Under the pieces are notes generated by a model. That model ran no database searches and was not told the origin of the DNA. It was given only the letters and a program-made list of their open reading frames with translations. Positions 25,370-33,979 of a stretch of DNA of 64,000 bases are shown here, piece by piece. The stretch covers positions 50,772 to 114,771 of the forward strand of contig VGZO01000009.1 of the NCBI GenBank assembly GCA_016872555.1, written 5' to 3'. A program made the position numbers and the translations under genes. Within the stretch, counting starts at the first letter, position 1; the number at the start of each line of letters is the position of its first letter. Source of the stretch: Planctomycetota bacterium. GTDB lineage: Bacteria; Planctomycetota; Planctomycetia; Pirellulales; UBA1268.

Positions 25370-28300
25370 TCATCCCGGAAGCTCGGCCGAGCGCGGCGGG
25401 GCGAACCAGGGATAGATCGCCGGGATCACCAGAGCCGTCAGCAGGGTCGAGGTCACGATCCCGCCGATCACGACCGTCGCCAGCGGCCGCTGGATCTCCG
25501 CCCCGGCCGAGGTCGCCAGGGCCATCGGCAGGAACCCGAGGCTGGCGACCAGCGCCGTCATCAGGACGGGGCGGATCCGGGCCTCGGCCGTGGCGAGGGC
25601 GGCGGCGCGGGGCGTGAGCCCGTCGGCCCGGGCGTGTTCCGCCCCCGCCACCCACACCAGGCCGTTGAGCACGGCCACGCCGAACAGCGCGATGAAGCCG
25701 ACGCCGGCCGAGATCGAGAACGGCATCCCCCGCAGCGCCAGGGCGACGACACCGCCGCAGGCCGCCACCGGCACGGCGACGAAGATCAGGGCCGCCAGCC
25801 GCAGCGATTTGAAGCTCGTGTACAGCAGCAGCGCGATCAGGCCGAGCACCAGCGGCGTGATCAGCGCCAGCCGGCGGCTGGCGGAGAGGAGGAATTCAAA
25901 ATCACCTCCCCAGCGGATCGTGTACCCCGGGGGCAAGGCGACCCCTTCCGCCACGCGCTGCCGCGCTTCGGCGACGAAGCTGGCGACGTCGCGCCCGCGG
26001 ACATTGGCCGACACGAACGTCCGCCGCCGAGAATTCTCGTGCTCGATGCTCGGCGGATTCTCCTCGATGCGGACGTCGGCAAGCTCGCCGAGCGGCACCG
26101 GGCGCCCCTTGGCCGTCCCCACCGGGATCTGCGGGAGCAGCGTCTCGTCCTCGCGCCAGGCGCGCGGATAGCGGACGACGAGAGGATAGCGCGGCCGTCC
26201 CTCGTAGATCACGCCAACGGGGATCCCCCCCAGCGCCGACACGGCCTCCATCACCTCGACGCCGTCGATGGCGTGGCGGGCGAGTTGATCACGGCGCGCG
26301 TCGACGCGGAGGGTCGGCACATCGGCCTGCCAGTCGGCACGGACGTCGGCGGCACCCTTGATGCCGCGCAGCAGCCCCTCGATCCGCTGGCCGATGCGGC
26401 CGAGGGCAGCGAGGTCGTCGCCGTAGACGAGGACCGCGACGTCCGCCTTGACGCCCGCCACCAGCTCGTCGACACGCATCTCGATCGGCTGGCTGAAACC
26501 GAAGGTCGCGCCGGGGACCGCGGCGGGGAGGTCTGCGGCCATCCGCTCGACGAGCGACTCGCGGGTCACGCCCGTCGGCCACGCCCCGTGGGGCCGGAGC
26601 ATCACCCAGATGTCGGTCTGCTGGACCCCCATGATGTCGTTGGCGATCTCGGGCCGACCGGTCTTGCAGAACACCGTCCGGACCTCGGGGTAGGCGCCGA
26701 GGAGCGCTTCGATCCGGGCCGTCATCGGCGCCGCGTCCTCGAGCGTGGCACTGGGGAGCCGGGTCGCCTCGATGAGGATGTCGCCCTCGTCGAGGCGGGG
26801 CATGAACTCAGCCCCGAGGCGGAGCGCGACCGGGACCGTGGCCGCCACCAGCAGCGCCGCCGCCACGGTGATCAGCACCGGATACCCGACGGCGAGCCGC
26901 GCCAGCGGCTGGTAGCAGCGGTGGAAGACGCGCATCAGCCACGGCTCGCGCTCCTCCTCGCGCCCGAGGACGGTCGCGGCGAGGACCGGCATCAGCGTCA
27001 GCGAGATCACCAGCGACCCGGCCAGCGCGAACAGCACCGTGAGGGCCATCGGCCGGAACAGCTTCCCCTCGGTCCCCTGGAGGAACAGGATCGGGAGGTA
27101 GACGATGGCGATGATCAACTCGCCGAACATCGTCGGACCGCGGACCTCGACCGCGGCATCGACGACGACTGCAAGCCGCGACGACCCCGGCGGGGCGTGG
27201 CCGAGGCGCCGGACGCAGTTCTCCACCATGATCACCGAACTGTCGACGACCAGCCCGAAGTCGATGGCCCCGAGGCTCATCAGGCTCGCCGGGATCCCCG
27301 CCGCCCACATGCAGTTGGCGGCGAACAGCATCGACAGCGGGATCGCCAAGGCGACGATCAGCCCGGCGCGGAGATTGCCGAGGAGGACGAGGAGCACGAC
27401 CACCACCAGCAGCCCCCCCTCGGCGAGGTTGTGGAGGACGGTGTCGAGCGTCCGGGCGATGAGGTCGGAGCGGTCGTAGATCGTCTCCAGCGTGACACCG
27501 GCGGGGAGCGTCCGGCCGATCTCGCCGAGCCGTTCCTTGGCCGCGGCGACGACCCGGCGGCCGTTCTCGCCGCGGACCATCATCACCATTCCGGTGACGA
27601 CCTCGCCGCGCCCGTCGCGACTCGCCGCTCCCTGCCGCGGCAGCGGCGCCACCGTCACCTTGCCGACGTCACGGACCAGCACGGGAACGCCCCCCGGGGG
27701 GCTGCGGACGACGACCTGCTCGATGTCGGCGACGCCGCCGAGCAGCGCCTGGCCACGGATGAAGCGCTGCTCGCCATGCTTGACGACATACCCGCCGCCG
27801 GTGCTGGCGTTGTTGCGTTCCAGCGCCGCGAGCACCTCGGCCAGCGCGATGCCGTGGGAGGAGATCCGGTCGGGATCGACCTCGACCTCGTACGACTTGG
27901 CGAATCCGCCGTGGCTGTTGACATCGGTCACACCCGGCACCTCGCGGAGCGCCGGGGCGATGTCCCACTCGAGGATGCCGCGCAGCTCCATCAGGTCGTG
28001 ACCGGTTCCCCGGACCTCGAACTGGAGGATCTCGCCGAGCGCCGTGCTCAGGGTGCCGAGCTTCGGCTCGGCCCCGGGAACGGCGATGCCGGCCGCGGCC
28101 TCGGGGAGTCGTTCGGCGACGAGCTGGCGGGCGCGGAGGATGTCGGTCCCCTCGCGGAACACGACCGTCACCGCCGAGATCCCCAGACGCGAGACGCTGC
28201 GGATCTCCTCGATGCCAGGCAGCCCGCTCACCGCACGTTCCACCGGGTAGGTGATCGAGCGCTCGACCTCCACCGGCGGCAGCGCGCCCGCCTCGGTGAC

Positions 28301-28447
28301 CACCTGGACCTGGATGTTGACCAGGTCGGGGACGGCATCGACCGGGATCCGGGTCGCCGCGAACAGCCCCGCGCAGGCCATCAGCACGAACAGGGCGATG
28401 ACCAGCGCCCGGTTGGCCAACGACCACTCGATGATGCCGGTCAGCAC
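25370..28447 (-). CDS. CzcA-family heavy-metal RND efflux permease
   Basis: 1025-residue inner-membrane RND pump of the HME (TIGR00914, CzcA/CusA) group; drives proton-coupled export of divalent metal ions across the envelope. Twelve transmembrane helices with two large periplasmic loops are apparent. The proton-relay helix reads GAIDFGLVVDSSVIMVENC, and the pore-domain region reads GFSQPIEMRVDELVAG, closer to CzcA (zinc/cobalt/cadmium) than to the Met-rich CusA. The adaptor gene lies 21 bases upstream on the same strand. No TolC-like outer-membrane gene is in the window. Substrate is inferred from family only. Confidence 0.93.
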   Translation of the reverse strand: MLTGIIEWSLANRALVIALFVLMACAGLFAATRIPVDAVPDLVNIQVQVVTEAGALPPVEVERSITYPVERAVSGLPGIEEIRSVSRLGISAVTVVFREGTDILRARQLVAERLPEAAAGIAVPGAEPKLGTLSTALGEILQFEVRGTGHDLMELRGILEWDIAPALREVPGVTDVNSHGGFAKSYEVEVDPDRISSHGIALAEVLAALERNNASTGGGYVVKHGEQRFIRGQALLGGVADIEQVVVRSPPGGVPVLVRDVGKVTVAPLPRQGAASRDGRGEVVTGMVMMVRGENGRRVVAAAKERLGEIGRTLPAGVTLETIYDRSDLIARTLDTVLHNLAEGGLLVVVVLLVLLGNLRAGLIVALAIPLSMLFAANCMWAAGIPASLMSLGAIDFGLVVDSSVIMVENCVRRLGHAPPGSSRLAVVVDAAVEVRGPTMFGELIIAIVYLPILFLQGTEGKLFRPMALTVLFALAGSLVISLTLMPVLAATVLGREEEREPWLMRVFHRCYQPLARLAVGYPVLITVAAALLVAATVPVALRLGAEFMPRLDEGDILIEATRLPSATLEDAAPMTARIEALLGAYPEVRTVFCKTGRPEIANDIMGVQQTDIWVMLRPHGAWPTGVTRESLVERMAADLPAAVPGATFGFSQPIEMRVDELVAGVKADVAVLVYGDDLAALGRIGQRIEGLLRGIKGAADVRADWQADVPTLRVDARRDQLARHAIDGVEVMEAVSALGGIPVGVIYEGRPRYPLVVRYPRAWREDETLLPQIPVGTAKGRPVPLGELADVRIEENPPSIEHENSRRRTFVSANVRGRDVASFVAEARQRVAEGVALPPGYTIRWGGDFEFLLSASRRLALITPLVLGLIALLLYTSFKSLRLAALIFVAVPVAACGGVVALALRGMPFSISAGVGFIALFGVAVLNGLVWVAGAEHARADGLTPRAAALATAEARIRPVLMTALVASLGFLPMALATSAGAEIQRPLATVVIGGIVTSTLLTALVIPAIYPWFAPPRSAELPG

Positions 28448-28468
28448 GCGGCGCCGCTCCCCGATGTG

Positions 28469-30085
28469 TCAGCCACCGCCGCCCTCGGCACCGGGCGCGG
28501 ATTCGTCCTCGAGGAGCAGTTCGCTCTTGAGCGTGAACGCCCCGGTGGTCACCACCTCGTCCCCCGCGGCGAGCCCGCGGGTGACCTCGACGTAGCCCCC
28601 CTCCTCGATCCCGGTCGTGATCCCGACGCGCCGGTAGCGCGGCCGCCCCTCTTCGTCGCGCCCCGCCGGGACGAACACGAAGGCCTCGCCCTGGTGGCGC
28701 ATCACCCCGGCCGCCGGAATGGCGAGCACCTCGCGCGGCTCTCCCTGGGGAAGATCGACCCAGACGAACATCCCCGGTTTGTAATGGGCGTCGTCGTTCT
28801 CGAGCTCGGCGACGAGGGGCACGCTCCGCGAATCGGCTTCGACCGTCGCGCCGACGTGGCTGACCCGAGCCGTGGTGTCGTGGTCGCCGGCCCCCGGGAC
28901 CTTGACGCGCACCTCCTGCCCCTCGGCGACCTCGACGGTCGTCCACTGGCGCTCGTGAATCTGCGCCCGGACCCACAGCGTGCCGGTGTCGGCGACGACG
29001 AACATCCTGTCCCCCGCCTTGACGCGCTCCCCGCGGGCGACGAACACGTCTTCCACCAGTCCGTCGAACGGCGTGCGCAACACGAGGGTGCTGAGGCCGT
29101 TCGTGGCCCCCGTGGCGCCCGTCCCCACCTCTCCTTCCTCCTCGATCGTCACCGTGCCCGACCCCCGACCGCCGACGTCGGTATCGAGCCGGCTGCCGAC
29201 GAGCGTGCGGAGGTTCTCGCGGGCGATCTGGACGAGGCGGTCGGCCTGGGCCAGCTCGGCCCGGGCCTGGTCGCGCTTCTGCCGGACGGCGAATTGCGCT
29301 TCCTCGCAGGCGGCCAGGTAATTGGCGCGGGTGACCTCGAGGTTGCTGGTCCGCTCCTCGACGATCCGCCCCGAGAGCACGCCGCCGGCACCGAGCTGCG
29401 CGGTGCTGTCGCTGACCTTCTCGACGAACACGAGGCGTGAATAAGCGCCGAGAATCGCCTCGCGGTAGGCACCGAGCACGCGCCCCTCGAAGGCCGCTTC
29501 GACGTCGGCCAGCGATGGCCGCCGTGCCAGGTAGGCCAGCAGGGCATCGACGTTGCCGGCGATCGTCTCGGTCCACTCGGCGGCATGCCGCGCGATCTCC
29601 TGGTCGGCCTCGCGGCGGCGGATGTCGTCACGCGCGGTGCCGACGTCGGGGCTGGAGATCTCGGCGAGCGAATCGCCACGCGCGACGCGTTGGCGGACCT
29701 GCACGAGCACGCGCGACACGATGCCGTCGACCGGGGCACCGTAATCGAGGCGGTAGCGGGCGTCGTAGTCGAGACGGCCGGGGACGGTGAGGTGGCCGCG
29801 GAGCGACCGCAGGCCGACCGCCGCGACCTCGATGCCGGTGGTGGCGGCCGGCAGGACGACGACGTCGCCCGCAGCGACGTCCGTGGCCGGGGCGGCGGCC
29901 GGCGCGTCGTGCTCGGGGGGAACCATGTGATGCGTCGCCAGCCACCACCAGGCGAGCCCACAGGCGGCGATCGTGGCGGCGAACGCGGCCTGCCGCCCGA
30001 GGGCAGCGCGGTCCGGCCGCCGGCCGCCGTCGGCGGCGGCGTGCGGAGCGACGGCGGCTGGCGGCGACGAGGGGACGGTGGACAT
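28469..30085 (-). CDS. RND efflux periplasmic adaptor (HlyD/CusB/CzcB type)
   Basis: 538 residues. One N-terminal anchor helix (FAATIAACGLAWWWLATHHM), then a lipoyl-like part with RLDYDARYRLDYGAPVDGIVSRVLVQV, a long alpha-hairpin rich in charged residues (AELAQADRLVQIARENLRTL), the second lipoyl half (FDGLVEDVFVARGERVKAGD), the beta-barrel domain (RAQIHERQWTTVEVAEGQEV) and a membrane-proximal domain ending RYRRVGITTGIEEGGYVEV. It links the CzcA-like pump to an outer-membrane channel. Slightly longer than typical adaptors (about 400) because of an extended hairpin. The promoter is presumably in the 157-base gap shared with leuA. Confidence 0.92.
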   Translation of the reverse strand: MSTVPSSPPAAVAPHAAADGGRRPDRAALGRQAAFAATIAACGLAWWWLATHHMVPPEHDAPAAAPATDVAAGDVVVLPAATTGIEVAAVGLRSLRGHLTVPGRLDYDARYRLDYGAPVDGIVSRVLVQVRQRVARGDSLAEISSPDVGTARDDIRRREADQEIARHAAEWTETIAGNVDALLAYLARRPSLADVEAAFEGRVLGAYREAILGAYSRLVFVEKVSDSTAQLGAGGVLSGRIVEERTSNLEVTRANYLAACEEAQFAVRQKRDQARAELAQADRLVQIARENLRTLVGSRLDTDVGGRGSGTVTIEEEGEVGTGATGATNGLSTLVLRTPFDGLVEDVFVARGERVKAGDRMFVVADTGTLWVRAQIHERQWTTVEVAEGQEVRVKVPGAGDHDTTARVSHVGATVEADSRSVPLVAELENDDAHYKPGMFVWVDLPQGEPREVLAIPAAGVMRHQGEAFVFVPAGRDEEGRPRYRRVGITTGIEEGGYVEVTRGLAAGDEVVTTGAFTLKSELLLEDESAPGAEGGGG

Positions 30086-30199
30086 CGGCGCGGACGTGAC
30101 GAAAGGGGCGGGGAACCGACATCCATTCTAGCTTCGGCCGCGTTCGCCCTCCCCCACCACCGGGATCGCGCCGGACTGCGTCGTCGCCGCCGCGGCTGC

Positions 30200-30205
30200 T
30201 ACATT
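30200..30205 (+). promoter_or_regulatory. Candidate -10 box for leuA
   Basis: GCTACATTG contains TACATT at 30200-30205, about 38 bases before the leuA ATG. No good -35 is visible 16-18 bases upstream. Low confidence. Confidence 0.25.
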
Positions 30206-30242
30206 GCACGGCTGTCCCGCCCCCCGCAGTGCCGCGGCCGCC

Positions 30243-31787
30243 ATGAGCCAACTCCGTCCCGTCCGCATCTTCGACACGACCCTTCGCGACGGCGAACAGT
30301 CGCCCGGCGCGAGCATGAACCTCACGGAGAAACTCGAGATCGCGCAGGCGCTGGTGCAACTCGGTGTCGATATCATCGAGGCAGGCTTCCCGATCGCCTC
30401 GCCGGGAGACTTCGAGAGCGTCGCGGCGATCGCCCGCGAGGTCCGTGGCACGACCGTCTGCGGCCTGGCGCGGTGCAACGACGGCGACATCGACCGCGCC
30501 TGGGAGGCGCTCCGGGCCGCCGACCGGCCGCGGATCCACGTGTTCCTCGCGACCAGTGCCATCCACCGCGAATTCAAGCTGCGGATGACCGAGGACGAGG
30601 TCGTCGCCCGGGCCGTCGCGGGTGTGCGCCGGGCGCGCGGGCTGTGCGCCGACATCGAATTTTCCCCCGAGGATGCGGCGCGGACCGAGATCGACTTCCT
30701 GTGCCGTGTCGTCGAGGCGGTGATCGACGCCGGCGCCACCACCGTCAACATCCCCGACACCGTCGGCTATGCGACGCCGACGCAGATGCACGGCGTGATC
30801 GCCGCCCTCCGGGCCCGCGTGCCGAACGTCGATCGGGCGGTGATCAGCGTCCACTGCCACGACGACCTCGGCCTCGCGGTGGCCAACAGCCTGGCGGCCG
30901 TCGAGGCGGGGGCCGGGCAGGTGGAATGCACGATCAACGGCATCGGCGAGCGGGCGGGCAACTGCTCGCTCGAGGAGGTCGTGATGGCGCTGCGGACGCG
31001 TTGCGACACCTACGGCTGCGCCACCGGGATCAACACCCGGAGGCTGGTGCCGACCAGCCGCCTGGTGGCCACGATCACCGGGATCCGCGTCCCGCGCAAC
31101 AAGGCGATCGTCGGCCGCAACGCCTTCGCGCACGAGGCAGGCATCCACCAGGACGGGATGCTCAAGGAGCGCCGGACCTACGAGATCATGCGGCCGGAGG
31201 ACGTCGGCCTCGAGAAGACCGACCTCGTCCTCGGCAAGCACAGCGGCCGGGCGGCGCTGGCCGACCGGGCACGGTCGCTCGGCTACCAGCTCAGCCCCGA
31301 GCAGCTCCAGACGCTGTTCGATCGATTCAAGGCGCTCGCCGACCGGAAGAAGGAGATCTACGACGGCGACATCGCGGCGCTGTGCGAGTCGCAGTTCGCG
31401 GCCCTTCCCGAGCAGTTCAGCTTCGCGGGCTACACGCTCTCCTGCGCCAGTGGCGCGATCCCGACCGTCGAGCTGCGCGTGCTCCACGACGGCGTGGCCG
31501 AGGCGGTCACGATCACTGCCGGCGACGGCCCGGTGGACGGCATCTTCCTGGCGATCGAGAAGCTCACGGGGATCGTCACGACCTGCCGCGACTTCCGCGT
31601 CCAGGCGGTGACCGTCGGCAAGGACGCCCAGGCCGAGGTGACCGTCGAGCTCGAGCACGGGGGCGAATTGCACCGCGGCCGTGGCGTCTCGACCGATTCG
31701 CTCGAGGCTTCGGCGAAGGCGTTTCTCGCGGCCGTCAACCGCATCGCCCTCGGCCCGAGCCCGCGGATCCACCCGCAGCGCGTGTGA
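30243..31787 (+). CDS. leuA: 2-isopropylmalate synthase
   Basis: First committed enzyme of leucine synthesis: condenses acetyl-CoA with 2-oxoisovalerate; cytoplasmic. 514 residues, the bacterial type-I length. Catalytic DRE-TIM barrel: IFDTTLRDGEQSPGASM, the metal-binding HCHDDLGLAVANSL (HxH), NGIGERAGN, and HEAGIHQDGMLKERRTYEIM, followed by KHSGRAAL in the linker domain. The C-terminal 120 residues are the LeuA regulatory (allosteric) domain, so feedback inhibition by leucine is likely. No leuB, leuC, leuD or attenuator leader peptide is present. The ATG at 30243 gives the conserved N-terminus; ribosome site is weak. Confidence 0.96.
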   Translation: MSQLRPVRIFDTTLRDGEQSPGASMNLTEKLEIAQALVQLGVDIIEAGFPIASPGDFESVAAIAREVRGTTVCGLARCNDGDIDRAWEALRAADRPRIHVFLATSAIHREFKLRMTEDEVVARAVAGVRRARGLCADIEFSPEDAARTEIDFLCRVVEAVIDAGATTVNIPDTVGYATPTQMHGVIAALRARVPNVDRAVISVHCHDDLGLAVANSLAAVEAGAGQVECTINGIGERAGNCSLEEVVMALRTRCDTYGCATGINTRRLVPTSRLVATITGIRVPRNKAIVGRNAFAHEAGIHQDGMLKERRTYEIMRPEDVGLEKTDLVLGKHSGRAALADRARSLGYQLSPEQLQTLFDRFKALADRKKEIYDGDIAALCESQFAALPEQFSFAGYTLSCASGAIPTVELRVLHDGVAEAVTITAGDGPVDGIFLAIEKLTGIVTTCRDFRVQAVTVGKDAQAEVTVELEHGGELHRGRGVSTDSLEASAKAFLAAVNRIALGPSPRIHPQRV

Positions 31788-31811
31788 CGCCGACCGCGTC
31801 GCCGCCGACCA

Positions 31812-31851
31812 CGGACGGCCAAGCGGAACGAGGCCAGGGAAGGCTCGTTCC
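31812..31851 (+). repeat. 40-bp dispersed repeat, copy A
   Basis: Copy A of a 40-base element starting CGGACGGCCAAGCGGAACGA and ending in CTCGTTCC. It matches copy B at 31935 in 38 of 40 positions. Internally GGAACGAG and CTCGTTCC are inverted, so each copy can form a hairpin. It lies in the gap after leuA; this may be a dispersed repeat of the genome. Confidence 0.75.
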
Positions 31852-31934
31852 CGACGCTCCCTCACGCCTCCGACCGCACGTTCCCGCCGCCGGACGCGGC
31901 GGCCGCCGGCCGTGGCGACCCTTGGCGTCGCCAC

Positions 31935-31974
31935 CGGACGGCCAAGCGGAACGAGGCAAGGGAGGGCTCGTTCC
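31935..31974 (+). repeat. 40-bp dispersed repeat, copy B
   Basis: Second copy, in the same direction, 83 bases after copy A and 9 bases before the end of the P-II gene on the other strand. It differs from copy A by two substitutions. Upstream flanks of both copies share the string GCGTCGCC. Confidence 0.75.
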
Positions 31975-31983
31975 GCGCGAAAA

Positions 31984-32331
31984 CTATATCGCTTCGCCGC
32001 CGCGCTCGCCGGTGCGGATCCGGACGCATTCCTCGAGCGGGATGACGAAGATCTTGCCGTCGCCGATCTGCCCCTGCTCGCCGGTGCGCCCCCCCTTGAT
32101 GATCGCCGCGATCGTCGGTTCCACGAAGGCGTCGTTGACGGCGATCTGCAGTTGGACCTTGCGGAGCAGGTTGACGGCGATCTCGTGGCCCCGGTAGGTC
32201 TCGGCATGGCCGCGCTGCCGGCCGAATCCCTGGACATCGAGGACCGTGAGGCGGAAAACCTCGACCTGGGACAACGCTTCCTTGACCGACTCGAGACGAT
32301 CGGGCTGGATGATCGCGATGATCAGTTTCAC
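31984..32331 (-). CDS. glnB: P-II nitrogen regulatory protein lacking Tyr51
   Basis: P-II signal protein: a trimer that senses ATP/ADP and 2-oxoglutarate and regulates nitrogen-related targets. From the GTG at 32331 the protein has 115 residues and begins VKLIIAIIQPDRL, the classical P-II N-terminus; an ATG 10 codons upstream gives an untypical extension. The T-loop reads GFGRQRGHAETYRG, keeping Tyr46, but the next residues are HEI, so the uridylylated Tyr51 of GlnB/GlnK is isoleucine. The B- and C-loops (GQIGDGKIFVIPLEE, VRIRTGERG) are intact. No amtB or glnA is adjacent. Confidence 0.9.
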   Translation of the reverse strand: MKLIIAIIQPDRLESVKEALSQVEVFRLTVLDVQGFGRQRGHAETYRGHEIAVNLLRKVQLQIAVNDAFVEPTIAAIIKGGRTGEQGQIGDGKIFVIPLEECVRIRTGERGGEAI

Positions 32332-32354
32332 GGTGCGGACGCTCAATGCCTCGA

Positions 32355-32400
32355 GGGGCATGCCCGGAGGGACGGGGTTCCATCCCGCCGGGCATGCCCC
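32355..32400. repeat. 13-bp inverted repeat overlapping the alternative P-II start
   Basis: GGGGCATGCCCGG (32355-32367) and its exact complement (32388-32400) enclose a 20-base spacer that itself holds GGGA/TCCC. The left arm covers the ATG at 32359-32361, 24 bases upstream of the preferred GTG. It could form a strong leader hairpin; no U-tract follows. Confidence 0.6.
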
Positions 32401-32710
32401 GGCCTGGGCGAGCTAGGCGGTTTGCCCACCCAAGCCGTTGGGGCATCCTAATGGATCGCGACGGACCGGCGCCGAAGCCGCGCGGGACACCACCTCATCG
32501 ATTCAGCAAACGTCGTGCCACGATCGGCGGCCGTCGATCGTTCCGGGCGGACGGTCGCCGGCACGGCCGGGGAATCGGTGTCACACCGAGGGATCATCCC
32601 TGGCCCCGACGACGGATCTGGACCGCTCGCGATGCCGCCGCCCACTTTGACGGCAGCCCGTTGCCCGGGAACGATGCACGTCTGACTCCGACACTCGTGG
32701 GCTCCCTGAC
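32401..32710. other. 310-base divergent intergenic region
   Basis: Between the P-II gene (minus) and the photolyase-like gene (plus). It should hold both promoters, but no hexamer pair stands out. Several short open frames cross it; none has a ribosome site or recognisable product. Confidence 0.4.
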
Positions 32711-33979
32711 ATGCCTTCAGCGCCGATCGATTCGTGGCTCGCGCTGGTTTCCGACGTCGGCCCCGACACCGGCGGGGACGGCACGCGGCGCTTCCGCGGT
32801 GGCCGGGGGGCGGCGCTCGAGCGTGTCGAGGCGATCGATCCGCCCCGCTACGCCGCGACGCGCAATCACGTCGACGGCGCGGTGACCTCCCTGTCGCCCT
32901 GGATCCGCCACGGGGTCCTCGGGCTGGCGGAGGTTCGCGACGCGGCGCTGGCCCGAGTGACGCGCGCCGACGACGCCCTGGTGCTGGTGCGCGAGCTGGC
33001 GTGGCGCGACTACTGGCTGCGGGTCCAGGGTGCCCTCGGCGCGCGGATCGGCAGGGCGATCGAGGCCCCGGCCGCGGTGCCGCGCCGGCAGCCGGCGACG
33101 CGGCTTCCCGACGACGTCCGCGACGCCGCCACGGGCCTGGCCTGCATCGACGATTTCTCCCGGCGGCTCCGCGGCGACGGCTGGCTGCACAACCACGAGC
33201 GGATGTGGCTGGCGAGCTGGCTGGTGCACGTCCGCGGGATCGACTGGCGGGCGGGAGCCGACTGGTTCCTGTCCCACCTCCTCGACGGCGATCCCGCCTC
33301 CAATCACCTCTCGTGGCAGTGGGTGGCGGGCACGTTCGCCGCCAAACCCTACATCTTCAATCGGGAAAACCTCGAGTCGTTCACCGCCGGTCGCCATTGC
33401 CGCGGCTGCGCGGTGGCCGGCGCCTGCGACCTCGAGGGAAGCTACGAAGACCTCGCCGGCCGGCTGTTCGACGGCGCGCCGGCTCAGCGCCCGGCGCTGC
33501 GGATCCCTCCCGGCGGGCCGTGGCGCCCCGCGCTGCCGACGGCCCCGCGGCGACCGCTGGTATGGGTCACGCTCGATGCCGCGGCGGAGACGGCGCCGGC
33601 GCCGCGACGCTACCCCGACTCGCCGCGGCTGTTCATCATCGATCCGGAGTGGCTCGCCGCCGAGCGGCCGTCGCCGGCGCGGCTGCGGTTCCTCTTCGAA
33701 TGCCTCGCCGACATCGGGTCGATCGACGTCGTGCGCGGTGATCCGACCGTCGAGGTGCCCCGGCACGCCCGTGCCCACGGCTGCGACGGCGTCGCCCTCA
33801 CCGACACCCCCTGCCCGCGGCTGCGCCGCCAAGCCGGGGCGATCGCCGCGGTGCTCCCGGTCGAGGTGGTCGACCGGCCACAGCTCGTCGACGCCGCGGG
33901 CGTACGCGACCTGGGGCGGTTTTCACGCTACTGGCAGCAGGTCAGCGCCTCGGCGTTGCGGCCGACGGCGCGGGGGTGA
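32711..33979 (+). CDS. Photolyase/cryptochrome-family protein with FAD domain first and antenna-like domain last
   Basis: 422 residues. Residues about 27-225 resemble the C-terminal FAD-binding domain of photolyases: RFRGGRGAALERVEAI, VTSLSPWIRHGVL (58-70), VRELAWRDYWLRV (93-105), GWLHNHERMWLASWLVH (157-173), GIDWRAGADWF and LSWQWVAGT (200-208). After a cysteine cluster C230, C233, C239, residues 281-400 resemble the N-terminal Rossmann antenna domain: PLVWVTLD, LFIIDPEWLAAE (308-319), RLRFLFECLADI (324-335) and DVVRGDP (339-345). In ordinary photolyases the order is the opposite. DNA repair by light or a photoreceptor role are both possible. The start ATG has no strong ribosome site. The end overlaps the convergent pseudouridine synthase gene by 38 bases. 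Confidence 0.82.
   Translation: MPSAPIDSWLALVSDVGPDTGGDGTRRFRGGRGAALERVEAIDPPRYAATRNHVDGAVTSLSPWIRHGVLGLAEVRDAALARVTRADDALVLVRELAWRDYWLRVQGALGARIGRAIEAPAAVPRRQPATRLPDDVRDAATGLACIDDFSRRLRGDGWLHNHERMWLASWLVHVRGIDWRAGADWFLSHLLDGDPASNHLSWQWVAGTFAAKPYIFNRENLESFTAGRHCRGCAVAGACDLEGSYEDLAGRLFDGAPAQRPALRIPPGGPWRPALPTAPRRPLVWVTLDAAAETAPAPRRYPDSPRLFIIDPEWLAAERPSPARLRFLFECLADIGSIDVVRGDPTVEVPRHARAHGCDGVALTDTPCPRLRRQAGAIAAVLPVEVVDRPQLVDAAGVRDLGRFSRYWQQVSASALRPTARG

Noticed and set aside
25370..28447. CusA silver/copper pump
   Set aside because: The pore region reads GFSQPIEMRVDELVAG as in CzcA-type pumps; the methionine cluster expected for CusA was not seen.
25283..29440. A 1385-codon plus-strand open frame
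   Set aside because: Antisense to the CzcA-like and adaptor genes; the translation is His/Arg/Asp-rich without any motif, a known effect of GC-rich codon bias.
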